A DNA stretch of 12,423 nucleotides from JBAROU01 sp049642385 (GTDB taxonomy: Bacteria; Chloroflexota; Dehalococcoidia; DSTF01; RBG-16-68-14), in contig JBAROU010000022.1 of assembly GCA_049642385.1 (NCBI GenBank), positions 1 to 12,423 of the forward strand, given 5' to 3'. The notes beneath the pieces were generated by a model. It was given only the letters and a program-made list of their open reading frames with translations, was not told where the DNA came from and searched no databases. Of the stretch, positions 1 through 6,216 are shown piece by piece (position 1 is the stretch's first letter; the number at the start of each line of letters is the position of its first letter). Position numbers and translations under genes: made by a program.

Positions 1-366
1 GTGGGTGTGTTTGTCGGAGTGTCGGTGGGCGTGTTGGTGGGCGTGTTCGTCGGGGTGTCGGTGGGCGTGTTCGTAGGGGTGTTGGTGGGCGTGTTCGTCG
101 GGGTGTCGGTGGGCGTGTTCGTAGGGGTGTTCGTGGGTGTGTTCGTAGGTGTGTTCGTAGGTGTGTTCGTAGGTGTGTTCGTAGGGGTGTCGGTGGGCGT
201 GTTGGTGTTGGTGGGCGTGTTGGTCGGAGTGTTCGTGGGTGTGTTCGTCGGCGTGTTGGTGTGCGTGTTGGTCGCCGTGTTGGTGGGCGTGTTGGTCGCC
301 GTGTTGGTGGGCGTGTTGGTCGGTGTCGGCGTAGGCGTCTTGGTCGGCGTTGAGCTTGGTGTCGCC
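1..366. repeat. 12/24-nt tandem coding repeat (TPTN/TPTD units)
   Basis: The stretch is a degenerate tandem array of 12-nt units, often paired into 24-nt units such as GTGGGCGTGTTCGTCGGG plus a variant. Read on the minus strand each unit encodes Thr-Pro-Thr-Asn/Asp/Ala. The copies near 20-130 are almost identical, with alternating TCG/TAG and TCG/TTG variants, which suggests recent expansion or slippage. The plus strand is strongly G/T-rich and C/A-poor. The array continues past the left edge. Confidence 0.85.
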
Positions 367-1028
367 GTCGCCGGGCAGGTGACGACGATGAGGTCGTTCA
401 GGATTGAGACAAGGCTGCTGAAGTCCGAGACGAAGAAGCGGTGGTCGGAGCCGCCCGCGATGGCGTCGAGCTGGGTGACGTCGATCTGGTCACCTACGCC
501 GACGGCGTAGATCTCCTTGCCCTTGAGGCGCGCGGCGTTGGCCGGGATCGAGGGGTCGCGCGGACTGCTAAAAGGGACTGTCTGGACGCCGTCTGTGACG
601 ATCACCATGATCTGCGGCGCACCCGGCCGCCCGTGCGCCGTAAACTCCGCTTGCGCCGCCTCGATTGCGCCGGCGATGTCGGTCAGACCGCCAGGCTGTG
701 TCATGCCGGTCAGCCCCGTCTTGAGCGACGCGTCATCGCTGCCTAGCGGCCGGATCAGCGTCACTAATGTCGAGAACTGGATCAGGCCCATGTGCGTGTC
801 GTCTGGGCCGATGTTGAAGGCCTGCACGAACGCGGAGGCGAAGGTCTTCAGAATGACGTAGTCCGGCGCGTCGATGCTGCCTGAGCCATCGAGGATGAGC
901 ATGATGTCGGCAACGCCTGAGCACTCGGCCGTGTCGGAGGGAGGCTCGCCCGCGCTTGTCTGGCGCAGCGCCAGCGGCGCCAGGAGCGCGGCAGCAAGAA
1001 TCAGTAAAACAATGGGAAACGTGCGCAT
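1..1028 (-). CDS. Secreted von Willebrand factor A (VWA) protein with Thr/Pro-rich tail, partial
   Basis: This open frame starts at ATG 1028 and has no stop before the left edge, so the C-terminus is missing; 342 codons are visible. Residues 1-26 look like a Sec signal peptide: Arg-2, then a hydrophobic core, with a plausible cleavage after TSA. Residues about 40-215 form a VWA domain with a complete metal-ion-dependent adhesion site: DGSGS at 47-51, Thr-116 in GGLTDI, and Asp-146 in VTDG. Cys-36 and Cys-218 flank the domain and could form a disulfide, which suits an exported protein. From residue about 219 the chain is a TPT/N/D repeat of at least 120 residues, a likely extended, possibly O-glycosylated surface stalk. 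A GGAGG ribosome site (1035-1039) lies 6 nt before the ATG and supports this start. VWA proteins usually mediate metal-dependent protein contacts or adhesion; the ligand is unknown. A membrane or wall anchor may lie beyond the edge. Confidence 0.85.
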   Translation of the reverse strand, partial: MRTFPIVLLILAAALLAPLALRQTSAGEPPSDTAECSGVADIMLILDGSGSIDAPDYVILKTFASAFVQAFNIGPDDTHMGLIQFSTLVTLIRPLGSDDASLKTGLTGMTQPGGLTDIAGAIEAAQAEFTAHGRPGAPQIMVIVTDGVQTVPFSSPRDPSIPANAARLKGKEIYAVGVGDQIDVTQLDAIAGGSDHRFFVSDFSSLVSILNDLIVVTCPATATPSSTPTKTPTPTPTNTPTNTATNTPTNTATNTHTNTPTNTPTNTPTNTPTNTNTPTDTPTNTPTNTPTNTPTNTPTNTPTNTPTDTPTNTPTNTPTNTPTDTPTNTPTNTPTDTPTNTP

Positions 1029-1046
1029 TTAGAGCCTCCGTGCCAC

Positions 1047-1063
1047 CAGGAACCGTGTTCCTG
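1047..1063. promoter_or_regulatory. 17-nt perfect inverted repeat in the leader of the VWA gene
   Basis: CAGGAAC-CGT-GTTCCTG has perfect 7-bp arms around a 3-nt centre. It lies between the predicted transcription start (near 1081) and the ribosome site of the VWA gene. It could be a repressor operator or a small hairpin in the mRNA leader. It resembles the GAAC-N4-GTTC box in front of lexA but has a 3-nt spacer, so LexA binding is doubtful. Confidence 0.45.
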
Positions 1064-1087
1064 CGTATGTGAGTGATTAACAGGGTT

Positions 1088-1116
1088 ACGATACTGTGCT
1101 GGTCGATTATCGTCAA
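1088..1116 (-). promoter_or_regulatory. Sigma-70-type promoter of the VWA gene
   Basis: On the minus strand, TTGACG (1111-1116) and TATCGT (1088-1093) are separated by exactly 17 bp. The same -10 hexamer occurs in the lexA promoter. Transcription would start near 1081, giving a leader of about 50 nt that contains the 1047-1063 palindrome. Confidence 0.6.
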
Positions 1117-1123
1117 GCTCGGC

Positions 1124-1143
1124 CCGCGCCTTCCCACGCGCGG
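1124..1143 (-). terminator. GC-rich hairpin after the PEP-utilizer gene
   Basis: CCGCGC and GCGCGG form a perfect 6-bp stem with an 8-nt loop. It sits between the stop codon of the upstream gene (1162) and the -35 of the VWA promoter. There is no T-run, so intrinsic termination is uncertain. Confidence 0.3.
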
Positions 1144-1161
1144 ATGGCGTAAACCGGGTCG

Positions 1162-2826
1162 TTAGCCGTTGATGCGCACGAGGCCCTGCGCGCCGTCCAC
1201 GGTGACGCGCTGGCCGTCCTTGAGCTGCTGCGTACCCACCTGCGTCCCCACCACGCACGGTATCCGGTATTCGCGCGCGACGATGGCGCAGTGGGAGAGC
1301 ACGCCGCCCGAGTCGGCGACGACGGCGGAGAGGCTGGCGAACAGCGGCGTCCAGGCGGGCAACGTCATCTCGCAGACAAGGACATCGCCGGGCTGGAGCT
1401 TGCCCGCTTCGGCGAGGGAGTGAACGACGCGGGCCGTGGCGGTGACCGTGCCTGCGGAGGCGCCGATGCCGGTGATCACCTTCGGGTCCTGCGACGGCTC
1501 CGGCCGCTCGCCAAAGAAGAGCTTGTTCCAGGGGTTGCCGCCCGTCCCTGAAGCCGGCGGCGTCCCCAGCTCGCGCGGCGGCACGACCTGCGCCCAGCGC
1601 TCGCGATCCGCTCGTCGTCGCAAAACGCGAGCCGCCCAGTCGCTCGATGGGGGCTGCGTCGAGGCTGGCTGCAGCTCGTCTCGCTCCAGGTAGAAGATGT
1701 CCTCTGGCCTTGAGAGGGCGCCCGATTCAGCGAGGCGGCGGCCCAGTTCGAGGAAGGGGAGGCGCAGGAGCACCGTGTTCATCTGATCGATGTAGAAGTT
1801 GTGATTCTCCTGGATCGGCACGTATTGCTGCGATGAGCGTAGCAGCAACTCGAAGATGGGCCGGCCTTCGTGTCCGTCCAGGCGTGCGAACGCCTCCTGC
1901 TCCAGGCTCGCACGCTCCTCGCGGCAGCGTTCTTCCTGGAGCGCGGGGTGGTGATCGTCCGGCGCCTTGAGCATGCCCTGAAGCGTCGCGAGCGGGATCG
2001 CCGGGTCCTCAGCCCAGGCCGAGTCGGCCAATTCGAACGCGTCGCTGCGCCAGCCGTACGAGTCGAGGTAACGCAGGAACGCCGCCCAGAGCTCGCTGCC
2101 CGAAGCCGTCGCCTGTAAGGCCTCGGGTAGCCGATGGGCGGGTGTCTCTTCGATGAGCTTGGCCAGGGTGGGCTCTCGCAGGGCCTGGCGGCTTAGCTCC
2201 CAGAGCGCCTTGCCGGACTCCACGGACTTGTTCTCAAAGCCCTGGAGCATTAGGAACGGCTCGTTACGCGTCGGCTTGCCCAAGAGCTGTTCGTACAGCT
2301 CTCCGAAGCGGCTGGCCGCGCCCATCACCGGCAGCACGACAATCATGTGCAGTTCCCACGCGCGCACGCGCATGCGGTACGCCTCGTCGATGAAGTCGAG
2401 CAGTTGCTGTGTCGATGCGCCCCCGTAGTCGAAGTCGCGCAGGCGCTGGTTGATTGCCTGCACCTCCGGCAGGTACTCCTGCTCCCAGGTCTGGGTCATC
2501 GTGGGCACGCGGCGCACGAACTCCTGCTCCACGTTCGGCCACCACGGCGGCGGGAACGAGTCGGACGGTTCGGCGAACTCGGACGCGCCGTACCAGTAGC
2601 CGTTCAGAATGAGGACCCGGAGGTCCATCGGGATCTGGAGCTGCTGGAACCCAAGACTGGCGCCCTGCGCGAACGCTGGAGCTTCAAACGTTGCGCTGAG
2701 CGGCGTCTTCGGGTGCGGGTGGTGCATCTGGTCCCACGACCAGTGCAGCGCCTCCATAGCGGTGTCAGGCCATTGGACTGGGAAGCCGCTCGGTACGGGC
2801 AGCGGCTGTCCTTCAGGCGTTGTCAT
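1162..2826 (-). CDS. PEP-utilizing enzyme/rifampin phosphotransferase-like protein lacking the ATP-grasp domain
   Basis: The protein has 554 residues. The last 100 or so are the mobile swivelling His domain of the PEP-utilizing enzyme family: GIGASAGTV, then CEMTLPAWTPLF, then GGVLSHCAIVAREYRIPCVVG, with His-512 in the SHCA motif as the expected phospho-carrier histidine. The preceding part ('SRPEDIFYLERDEL') resembles the middle, substrate-binding part of rifampin phosphotransferases. Both PEP synthase and rifampin phosphotransferase start with an ATP-grasp domain, and none is present here: the N-terminus (WPDTAMEALHWSWDQMHHP) is helical and Trp-rich. It may therefore work with a separate ATP-binding subunit, as phenylphosphate synthase does, or have another role. 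The start has a GAGGGGG ribosome site 7 nt upstream (2834-2840). Family assignment is firm; substrate is unknown. Confidence 0.8.
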   Translation of the reverse strand: MTTPEGQPLPVPSGFPVQWPDTAMEALHWSWDQMHHPHPKTPLSATFEAPAFAQGASLGFQQLQIPMDLRVLILNGYWYGASEFAEPSDSFPPPWWPNVEQEFVRRVPTMTQTWEQEYLPEVQAINQRLRDFDYGGASTQQLLDFIDEAYRMRVRAWELHMIVVLPVMGAASRFGELYEQLLGKPTRNEPFLMLQGFENKSVESGKALWELSRQALREPTLAKLIEETPAHRLPEALQATASGSELWAAFLRYLDSYGWRSDAFELADSAWAEDPAIPLATLQGMLKAPDDHHPALQEERCREERASLEQEAFARLDGHEGRPIFELLLRSSQQYVPIQENHNFYIDQMNTVLLRLPFLELGRRLAESGALSRPEDIFYLERDELQPASTQPPSSDWAARVLRRRADRERWAQVVPPRELGTPPASGTGGNPWNKLFFGERPEPSQDPKVITGIGASAGTVTATARVVHSLAEAGKLQPGDVLVCEMTLPAWTPLFASLSAVVADSGGVLSHCAIVAREYRIPCVVGTQVGTQQLKDGQRVTVDGAQGLVRING

Positions 2827-2851
2827 AAGGTATCCCCCTCAAGGTGGCGCT

Positions 2852-2881
2852 ATGGTACCAGGGTCGAAAGGGCGTCGACAA
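2852..2881 (-). promoter_or_regulatory. Candidate extended -10 promoter of the PEP-utilizer gene
   Basis: On the minus strand TTGTCG (2876-2881), 18 bp, then TACCAT (2852-2857) preceded by TGG, giving an extended -10. It would start transcription about 20 nt before the ATG. The -10 sits inside the palindromic core TGGTACCA, and the 10-mer TATGGTACCA recurs in the trxA promoter. Confidence 0.4.
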
Positions 2882-2942
2882 GCTATACGCGTCGAGCGGA
2901 GCGGGCTATCATGGCGTCGAGTATGAGTCAAGGAGCACAGTC

Positions 2943-3632
2943 ATGAGACATGCGATTGCGGAGCAAGAGGCGCGTCGTCTTCTGGGCGGGGGGCCGGTCG
3001 CGCTGGTCACCACGGCGTGGCGCGGTAACTATAACGTGATGCCGGCGGCGTTTGTCACGCCGCTCAGCTTCAACCCGCCGCTGATCGGGCTGGCCGTGCA
3101 CCCGTCGCGCCACACACACGACATGATCAAGCACAGCCAGGAGTTCGCGCTCAACCTGCCCGGCCGCGAGCTGCTTCATCACACCCAGTACGTCGGCAGC
3201 ACCAGCGGCCGCGACGGCGACAAGTTCGAGCTGACGAAGCTACCGACGTTCCGCGCGCGCAAGGTGGACGCCCCGCTCCTCGAGGGTTGCGTGGGCTACA
3301 TCGAGTGCGGCGTGGCGGACGCGTTCACGGCGGGCGACCACACGCTCTTCGTCGGCAAGGTCGTCGCGGCTCAGGTCGAAAAGGAGGCGTTCGCCGAGAC
3401 GTGGCTCCTCGATGACCCGGACCTCAAGCCACTCCACTATCTGGGGCTCAACCTCTATGCACTGCTCGACGAACGGCTCGAGGCGCGCGTGCCGAAGGCT
3501 GAAGCGGAGGCCTCGACGGAAGAGCAGATCGAAGAGGGCGTCGAACAAGCCGGCGAGGAGATCGAACAGCGGCGCGAGCGCGAAGCGAACGCGTCGGACC
3601 GCCGGCATCGGGAAGGAGGTGAGCAGGGCTGA
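2943..3632 (+). CDS. Flavin reductase-like, FMN-binding split-barrel protein
   Basis: The protein has 229 residues from ATG 2943, which has AAGGAG (2930-2935) 7 nt upstream. The frame is open further upstream to 2844, but that extension lacks a ribosome site and family similarity. Residues 1-175 fit the flavin reductase-like domain: PVALVTT near the N-terminus, then NVMPAAFVTPLSFNPPLIGL, a histidine-rich SRHTHDMI segment, EFALNLPG, and a final HYLGLNLYALL strand. Family members bind FMN (sometimes FAD) and use NAD(P)H to supply reduced flavin or electrons to a partner. The C-terminal 45-50 residues are a Glu/Arg-rich, probably helical or coiled-coil extension (EEQIEEGVEQAGEEIEQRR) that is not part of the usual domain. 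The gene is divergent from the PEP-utilizer and is followed by a membrane protein gene 70 bp downstream. The partner and substrate are unknown. Confidence 0.82.
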   Translation: MRHAIAEQEARRLLGGGPVALVTTAWRGNYNVMPAAFVTPLSFNPPLIGLAVHPSRHTHDMIKHSQEFALNLPGRELLHHTQYVGSTSGRDGDKFELTKLPTFRARKVDAPLLEGCVGYIECGVADAFTAGDHTLFVGKVVAAQVEKEAFAETWLLDDPDLKPLHYLGLNLYALLDERLEARVPKAEAEASTEEQIEEGVEQAGEEIEQRREREANASDRRHREGGEQG

Positions 3633-3702
3633 TCGTGACCAGACGCAACTAGCCCGCACGGATGCGAATCGTGCCCGCGCTGGCGGGAAAGGAAGGTACA
3701 GC

Positions 3703-4335
3703 ATGGAATTCGGCGGAAGCGCAAACCTTCAATCAGGCTTCGTCTTGGCGGTGATTCTCCTCGCAGTCTTCTTTGCGGACCGGATTGGTGGGTCAGAACG
3801 GTTGGCGATGCGCGTGTATCAGGTGGCCCTCGGGGTGCTGCTCGCGTTTCTTGTCATAAGCTCGACGACAGCGTTCGTTCGGCCTCCAGATGCACCTCCG
3901 TCCGTTACAAGCCAGCTCTTTGACTCGAGCGGCGGCGATGGAAGCGGCGACGGTTCTGAGGAAGCCGACTTCTTCGTGGACACGACGCGGCGGAACGCCA
4001 TTGTCACCACGATCCATGCCGGTCTGGGCATCGTGTTCGCTAGCCTGGGACTCGCGATGCTTCGGTCATGGCGGACGCTCTCGCTTGGCGTCTTGCTCGC
4101 CGGCTTGCTCCTCATTCTGTTCGGAGGAGTCCAGGGAGCCTCGGCGTCGAATGACCCGGTGACGCTGCTGTTCTCGTTCTACTCTTCGGCATTGGGCGGA
4201 GCGTTCGGCGTCGTGGGCCAAGCGCGCGATATCGCCCACTTCGCGGTGCTGCTGGTGGGTACCGGCGCACTGGCCGCCTTTGGATTCTGGCGTTGGGACC
4301 GGCGCGGCGCGCCGGAACCCGTGGCCGCCACCTAG
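3703..4335 (+). CDS. Unidentified multi-pass membrane protein
   Basis: The protein has 210 residues. ATG 3703 has a strong GGAAGG site (3691-3696) 6 nt upstream. I do not recognise the family. About five hydrophobic segments are visible: roughly 12-26, 35-57, 100-120, 127-147 and 174-195. Between segments 2 and 3 is a loop of about 40 residues rich in Pro, Gly, Ser and acidic residues (SSGGDGSGDGSEEADFF). The C-terminus is short and ends RWDRRGAPEPVAAT. It is likely an inner-membrane protein. It follows the flavin reductase-like gene by 70 bp on the same strand, so the two may be co-transcribed, and a strong hairpin follows it. Confidence 0.75.
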   Translation: MEFGGSANLQSGFVLAVILLAVFFADRIGGSERLAMRVYQVALGVLLAFLVISSTTAFVRPPDAPPSVTSQLFDSSGGDGSGDGSEEADFFVDTTRRNAIVTTIHAGLGIVFASLGLAMLRSWRTLSLGVLLAGLLLILFGGVQGASASNDPVTLLFSFYSSALGGAFGVVGQARDIAHFAVLLVGTGALAAFGFWRWDRRGAPEPVAAT

Positions 4336-4347
4336 GTTTGCAGCCGA

Positions 4348-4380
4348 GCGGTGGGCCGGGGACACCCCTCGGCCCGCCGC
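4348..4380 (+). terminator. Long GC-rich hairpin between the membrane protein gene and lexA
   Basis: A 14-bp stem (4348-4361 with 4365-4368 and 4371-4380) has a 3-nt ACA loop, one G-U pair and a 2-nt bulge. It lies 12 nt after the stop of the membrane protein gene and upstream of the lexA promoter, the right place for a terminator. No T-run follows, so termination is plausible but not proven. Confidence 0.45.
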
Positions 4381-4411
4381 ATGCGCTCCTAATTTGGCCC
4401 GCAAGGGGGTC

Positions 4412-4440
4412 TTGACATCTACCCTACCCAATGGTATCGT
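4412..4440 (+). promoter_or_regulatory. lexA promoter
   Basis: A consensus TTGACA (4412-4417), 17 bp, then TATCGT (4435-4440), preceded by TGG (extended -10). The predicted start, near 4447, falls at the edge of the SOS box. Confidence 0.8.
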
Positions 4441-4448
4441 CTCTTCCA

Positions 4449-4460
4449 GAACACTCGTTC
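4449..4460. promoter_or_regulatory. LexA-binding SOS box (GAAC-N4-GTTC)
   Basis: GAACACTCGTTC matches the Gram-positive-type LexA box core GAAC-N4-GTTC. It sits directly at the predicted start of lexA transcription, so LexA bound here would block its own promoter. This is standard negative autoregulation. Confidence 0.8.
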
Positions 4461-4492
4461 CGAAAGGAAGATCGAAGGGAGGGGCTGGTCGT

Positions 4493-5137
4493 ATGGTAAA
4501 AGGACTTTCGCCCAAACAGCAAAAGATACTGGAGTTTCTCCGGAGCTTCATCCGTGAGAAGGATTATCCACCGAGCATTCGCGACATCCAGATCGGCTGC
4601 GAAATCAGCTCGACCTCCGTCGTCGACTACAACCTCAAGGCCCTCGAACGCCTGGGCTACATCCGGCGCGACCGTGAGGTTTCGCGCGCGATCGAGCTAC
4701 TCGACGGCAGTGGCCACCGCCCCCACACCGTGCCCGTCCCGATTATCGGCACCATCGCCGCTGGCCAGCCGATCCCGGTGCCCACGGACGAGACGTGGTC
4801 GAGCGTGGATTACGACAACACGCTCGAGGTGACCGAAGACATGACCCGCGGCCGAGAGAAGGTCTACGCGCTCAAGGTGAAGGGCACGTCGATGATCGAC
4901 GCGTTGGTGAACGACGGCGACATCGTGATCCTGGAAGCCACCAGCTCGGCGGACGACGGCGACATGGTCGCGGCCTGGCTGAAGCGTGAGGGCGAGGCAA
5001 CGCTCAAGCGCATCTACACGGACGGCGACAAGATCCGCCTCCAGCCTGCCAACGTGACCATGAAGCCGATCTACACCGAACCCGAGAACGTGGAAGTTCA
5101 GGGCCGCGTGCTCACCACGATCTGCCACCACCGCTAG
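4493..5137 (+). CDS. lexA: LexA, SOS response repressor and self-cleaving peptidase
   Basis: The protein has 214 residues, normal for LexA. The start ATG 4493 has a GGGAGGGG ribosome site (4477-4484) 8 nt upstream and follows the SOS box; in-frame upstream codons cross the promoter and are not used. Residues 1-70 are the winged helix domain (LSPKQQKILEFLRSFIREK, then SIRDIQIGCEISSTSVVDYN). The C-terminal S24-type peptidase domain carries the scissile Ala-90/Gly-91 (TIAAGQPIPV), catalytic Ser-133 (KGTSMIDA) and catalytic Lys-172 (EATLKRIY). RecA filaments on single-stranded DNA would trigger cleavage and derepress SOS genes. Nothing is missing. The following gene is not a recognised SOS gene, and lexA appears to be transcribed alone. 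Confidence 0.96.
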   Translation: MVKGLSPKQQKILEFLRSFIREKDYPPSIRDIQIGCEISSTSVVDYNLKALERLGYIRRDREVSRAIELLDGSGHRPHTVPVPIIGTIAAGQPIPVPTDETWSSVDYDNTLEVTEDMTRGREKVYALKVKGTSMIDALVNDGDIVILEATSSADDGDMVAAWLKREGEATLKRIYTDGDKIRLQPANVTMKPIYTEPENVEVQGRVLTTICHHR

Positions 5138-5164
5138 CGCGCCCGGACGGCGCTCGCGCTATAC

Positions 5165-5194
5165 TGACGCGGCCCAATAGACGAGGCCGCGTCA
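5165..5194. terminator. Perfect 10-bp inverted repeat between lexA and the ABC ATPase gene
   Basis: TGACGCGGCC and GGCCGCGTCA are perfect complements around a 10-nt spacer. The repeat lies 27 nt after the lexA stop and 29 nt before the GTG of the next gene. There is no T-run. It may be a terminator of lexA. It could also be an operator of the downstream gene, because a -10-like TATACT (5160-5165) abuts its left arm. Confidence 0.45.
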
Positions 5195-5223
5195 CCGTCC
5201 TCTCGCAGTTCACTCTAGGGACC

Positions 5224-6207
5224 GTGAGCGATACCATCCTCGACATCAGTGACCTCCATGTGGAGTACGCCAGTCGCGACCGGTGCGTGAAGGCGGTCGA
5301 CGGCGTCAGCCTCTCGATCGAGCGCGGCAGCGTCCTCGCACTCGTGGGCGAGAGCGGCTGCGGGAAGACCTCCACTGCGCTCGCCGTCCTCGGCCTGTTG
5401 CCAGATGTCGTCCATAAGGTGAGCGGACAGGTGCGCTTCGAGGGGCGCGACCTCATGTCGCTAAGCGACGACGAGCTGCGCCGCGTGCGCGGCCGCGAGA
5501 TATCGATGATCTCCCAGGACCCGGTGAGTGGGCTGAACCCTGTGCTCACCGTCGGCCAGCAGGTCGAGGAGATCATCACCGCCCATACACCCGCTACGAA
5601 GCGTGAGACCCGCCGCACCGTGAACGATGCCCTCGAGCGTGTGGGGCTGGTCGATCCGGAGCGGCTCACCCGCCAGTACCCGTACAGCCTCTCCGGCGGC
5701 ATGTGCCAGCGCGTCATCATCGCGATCGCAACAGTACTCAGTCCACGTCTCATCATCGCGGACGAACCGACGTCCGCGCTCGACGTCACGGTACAGGCGG
5801 GCATCTTGAGCGAGCTGGAGCGGCTGCGTCGAGAACAAGGCGTAACGATCCTGCTCATCACGCACGACATGGGCGTCGTCGCCCAGATGGCGGATGACGT
5901 GGCGGTGATGTCCGCCGGACGAATCGCAGAGGAGGCGCCGACGAAGGAGCTTTTTCGGAGGCCGCGCCACCCCTACACGTGGTCGCTGCTGAGTAGCCTG
6001 CCGCGCGTCGACCGCGATCGGCGGCCACTCGAGACGATCCGAGGTGCGCCGCCTGACCTCACGGAGTTGCCGGACGAATGCGCGTTCGTCCCGCGCTGCC
6101 CGAAGGCGGTGATGGAGTGCCGGATCAAGGTATCGCCAGCGCTGAAGGAGATCGCGCCGGGCCACCGGGCTGCCTGCTACAACCCCGTCTACCACGCCGA
6201 GGAGTAG
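5224..6207 (+). CDS. Oligopeptide/dipeptide-type ABC transporter ATPase (OppD/DppD family), solitary
   Basis: The protein has 327 residues with a GTG start; an AGGG only 3 nt upstream is a weak ribosome site, but the first beta strand begins at once, so no later start fits. All ATPase motifs are present: Walker A GESGCGKT (42-49), Q-loop Gln-98, signature LSGGM (156-160), Walker B LIIADE ending in catalytic Glu-181, and H-loop His-214. The C-terminal oligopeptide-transporter extension follows (HPYTWSLLSSLPR) with four cysteines, Cys-286, 292, 299 and 318, a pattern proposed to bind an iron-sulfur cluster in DppD-type subunits. Such subunits pair with OppF/DppF, two permeases and a binding protein to import peptides or similar solutes. 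None of these is adjacent, and the next gene is convergent 9 bp away. Substrate cannot be inferred. Confidence 0.9.
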   Translation: MSDTILDISDLHVEYASRDRCVKAVDGVSLSIERGSVLALVGESGCGKTSTALAVLGLLPDVVHKVSGQVRFEGRDLMSLSDDELRRVRGREISMISQDPVSGLNPVLTVGQQVEEIITAHTPATKRETRRTVNDALERVGLVDPERLTRQYPYSLSGGMCQRVIIAIATVLSPRLIIADEPTSALDVTVQAGILSELERLRREQGVTILLITHDMGVVAQMADDVAVMSAGRIAEEAPTKELFRRPRHPYTWSLLSSLPRVDRDRRPLETIRGAPPDLTELPDECAFVPRCPKAVMECRIKVSPALKEIAPGHRAACYNPVYHAEE

Positions 6208-6216
6208 CTTCTCCGA

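Noticed and set aside
1..366. Tandem repeats as a possible CRISPR array
   Set aside because: Units are 12/24 nt, degenerate and contiguous, with no unique spacers, and lie in frame within a coding sequence.
1..510. Long plus-strand frame encoding a GVFVGVSVGVLVG repeat
   Set aside because: It is the antisense reading of the TPTN/TPTD repeat of the VWA gene. The minus-strand frame continues into a complete VWA domain with signal peptide and ribosome site.
2844..2942. Upstream ATG start for the flavin reductase-like protein
   Set aside because: No ribosome site and no family similarity in the extra 33 residues, while ATG 2943 has AAGGAG 7 nt upstream.
2347..2946. 199-codon plus-strand frame opposite the PEP-utilizer gene
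   Set aside because: Arg/His/Leu-rich antisense product typical of GC-rich DNA, with no recognisable domain.
4280..4492. Upstream in-frame extension of LexA
   Set aside because: It crosses the hairpin, the promoter and the SOS box; ATG 4493 gives the normal LexA length.
5112..5870. 252-codon minus-strand frame opposite the ABC ATPase gene
   Set aside because: Arg/Ser-rich shadow of a gene with all ABC motifs on the plus strand; no domain of its own.
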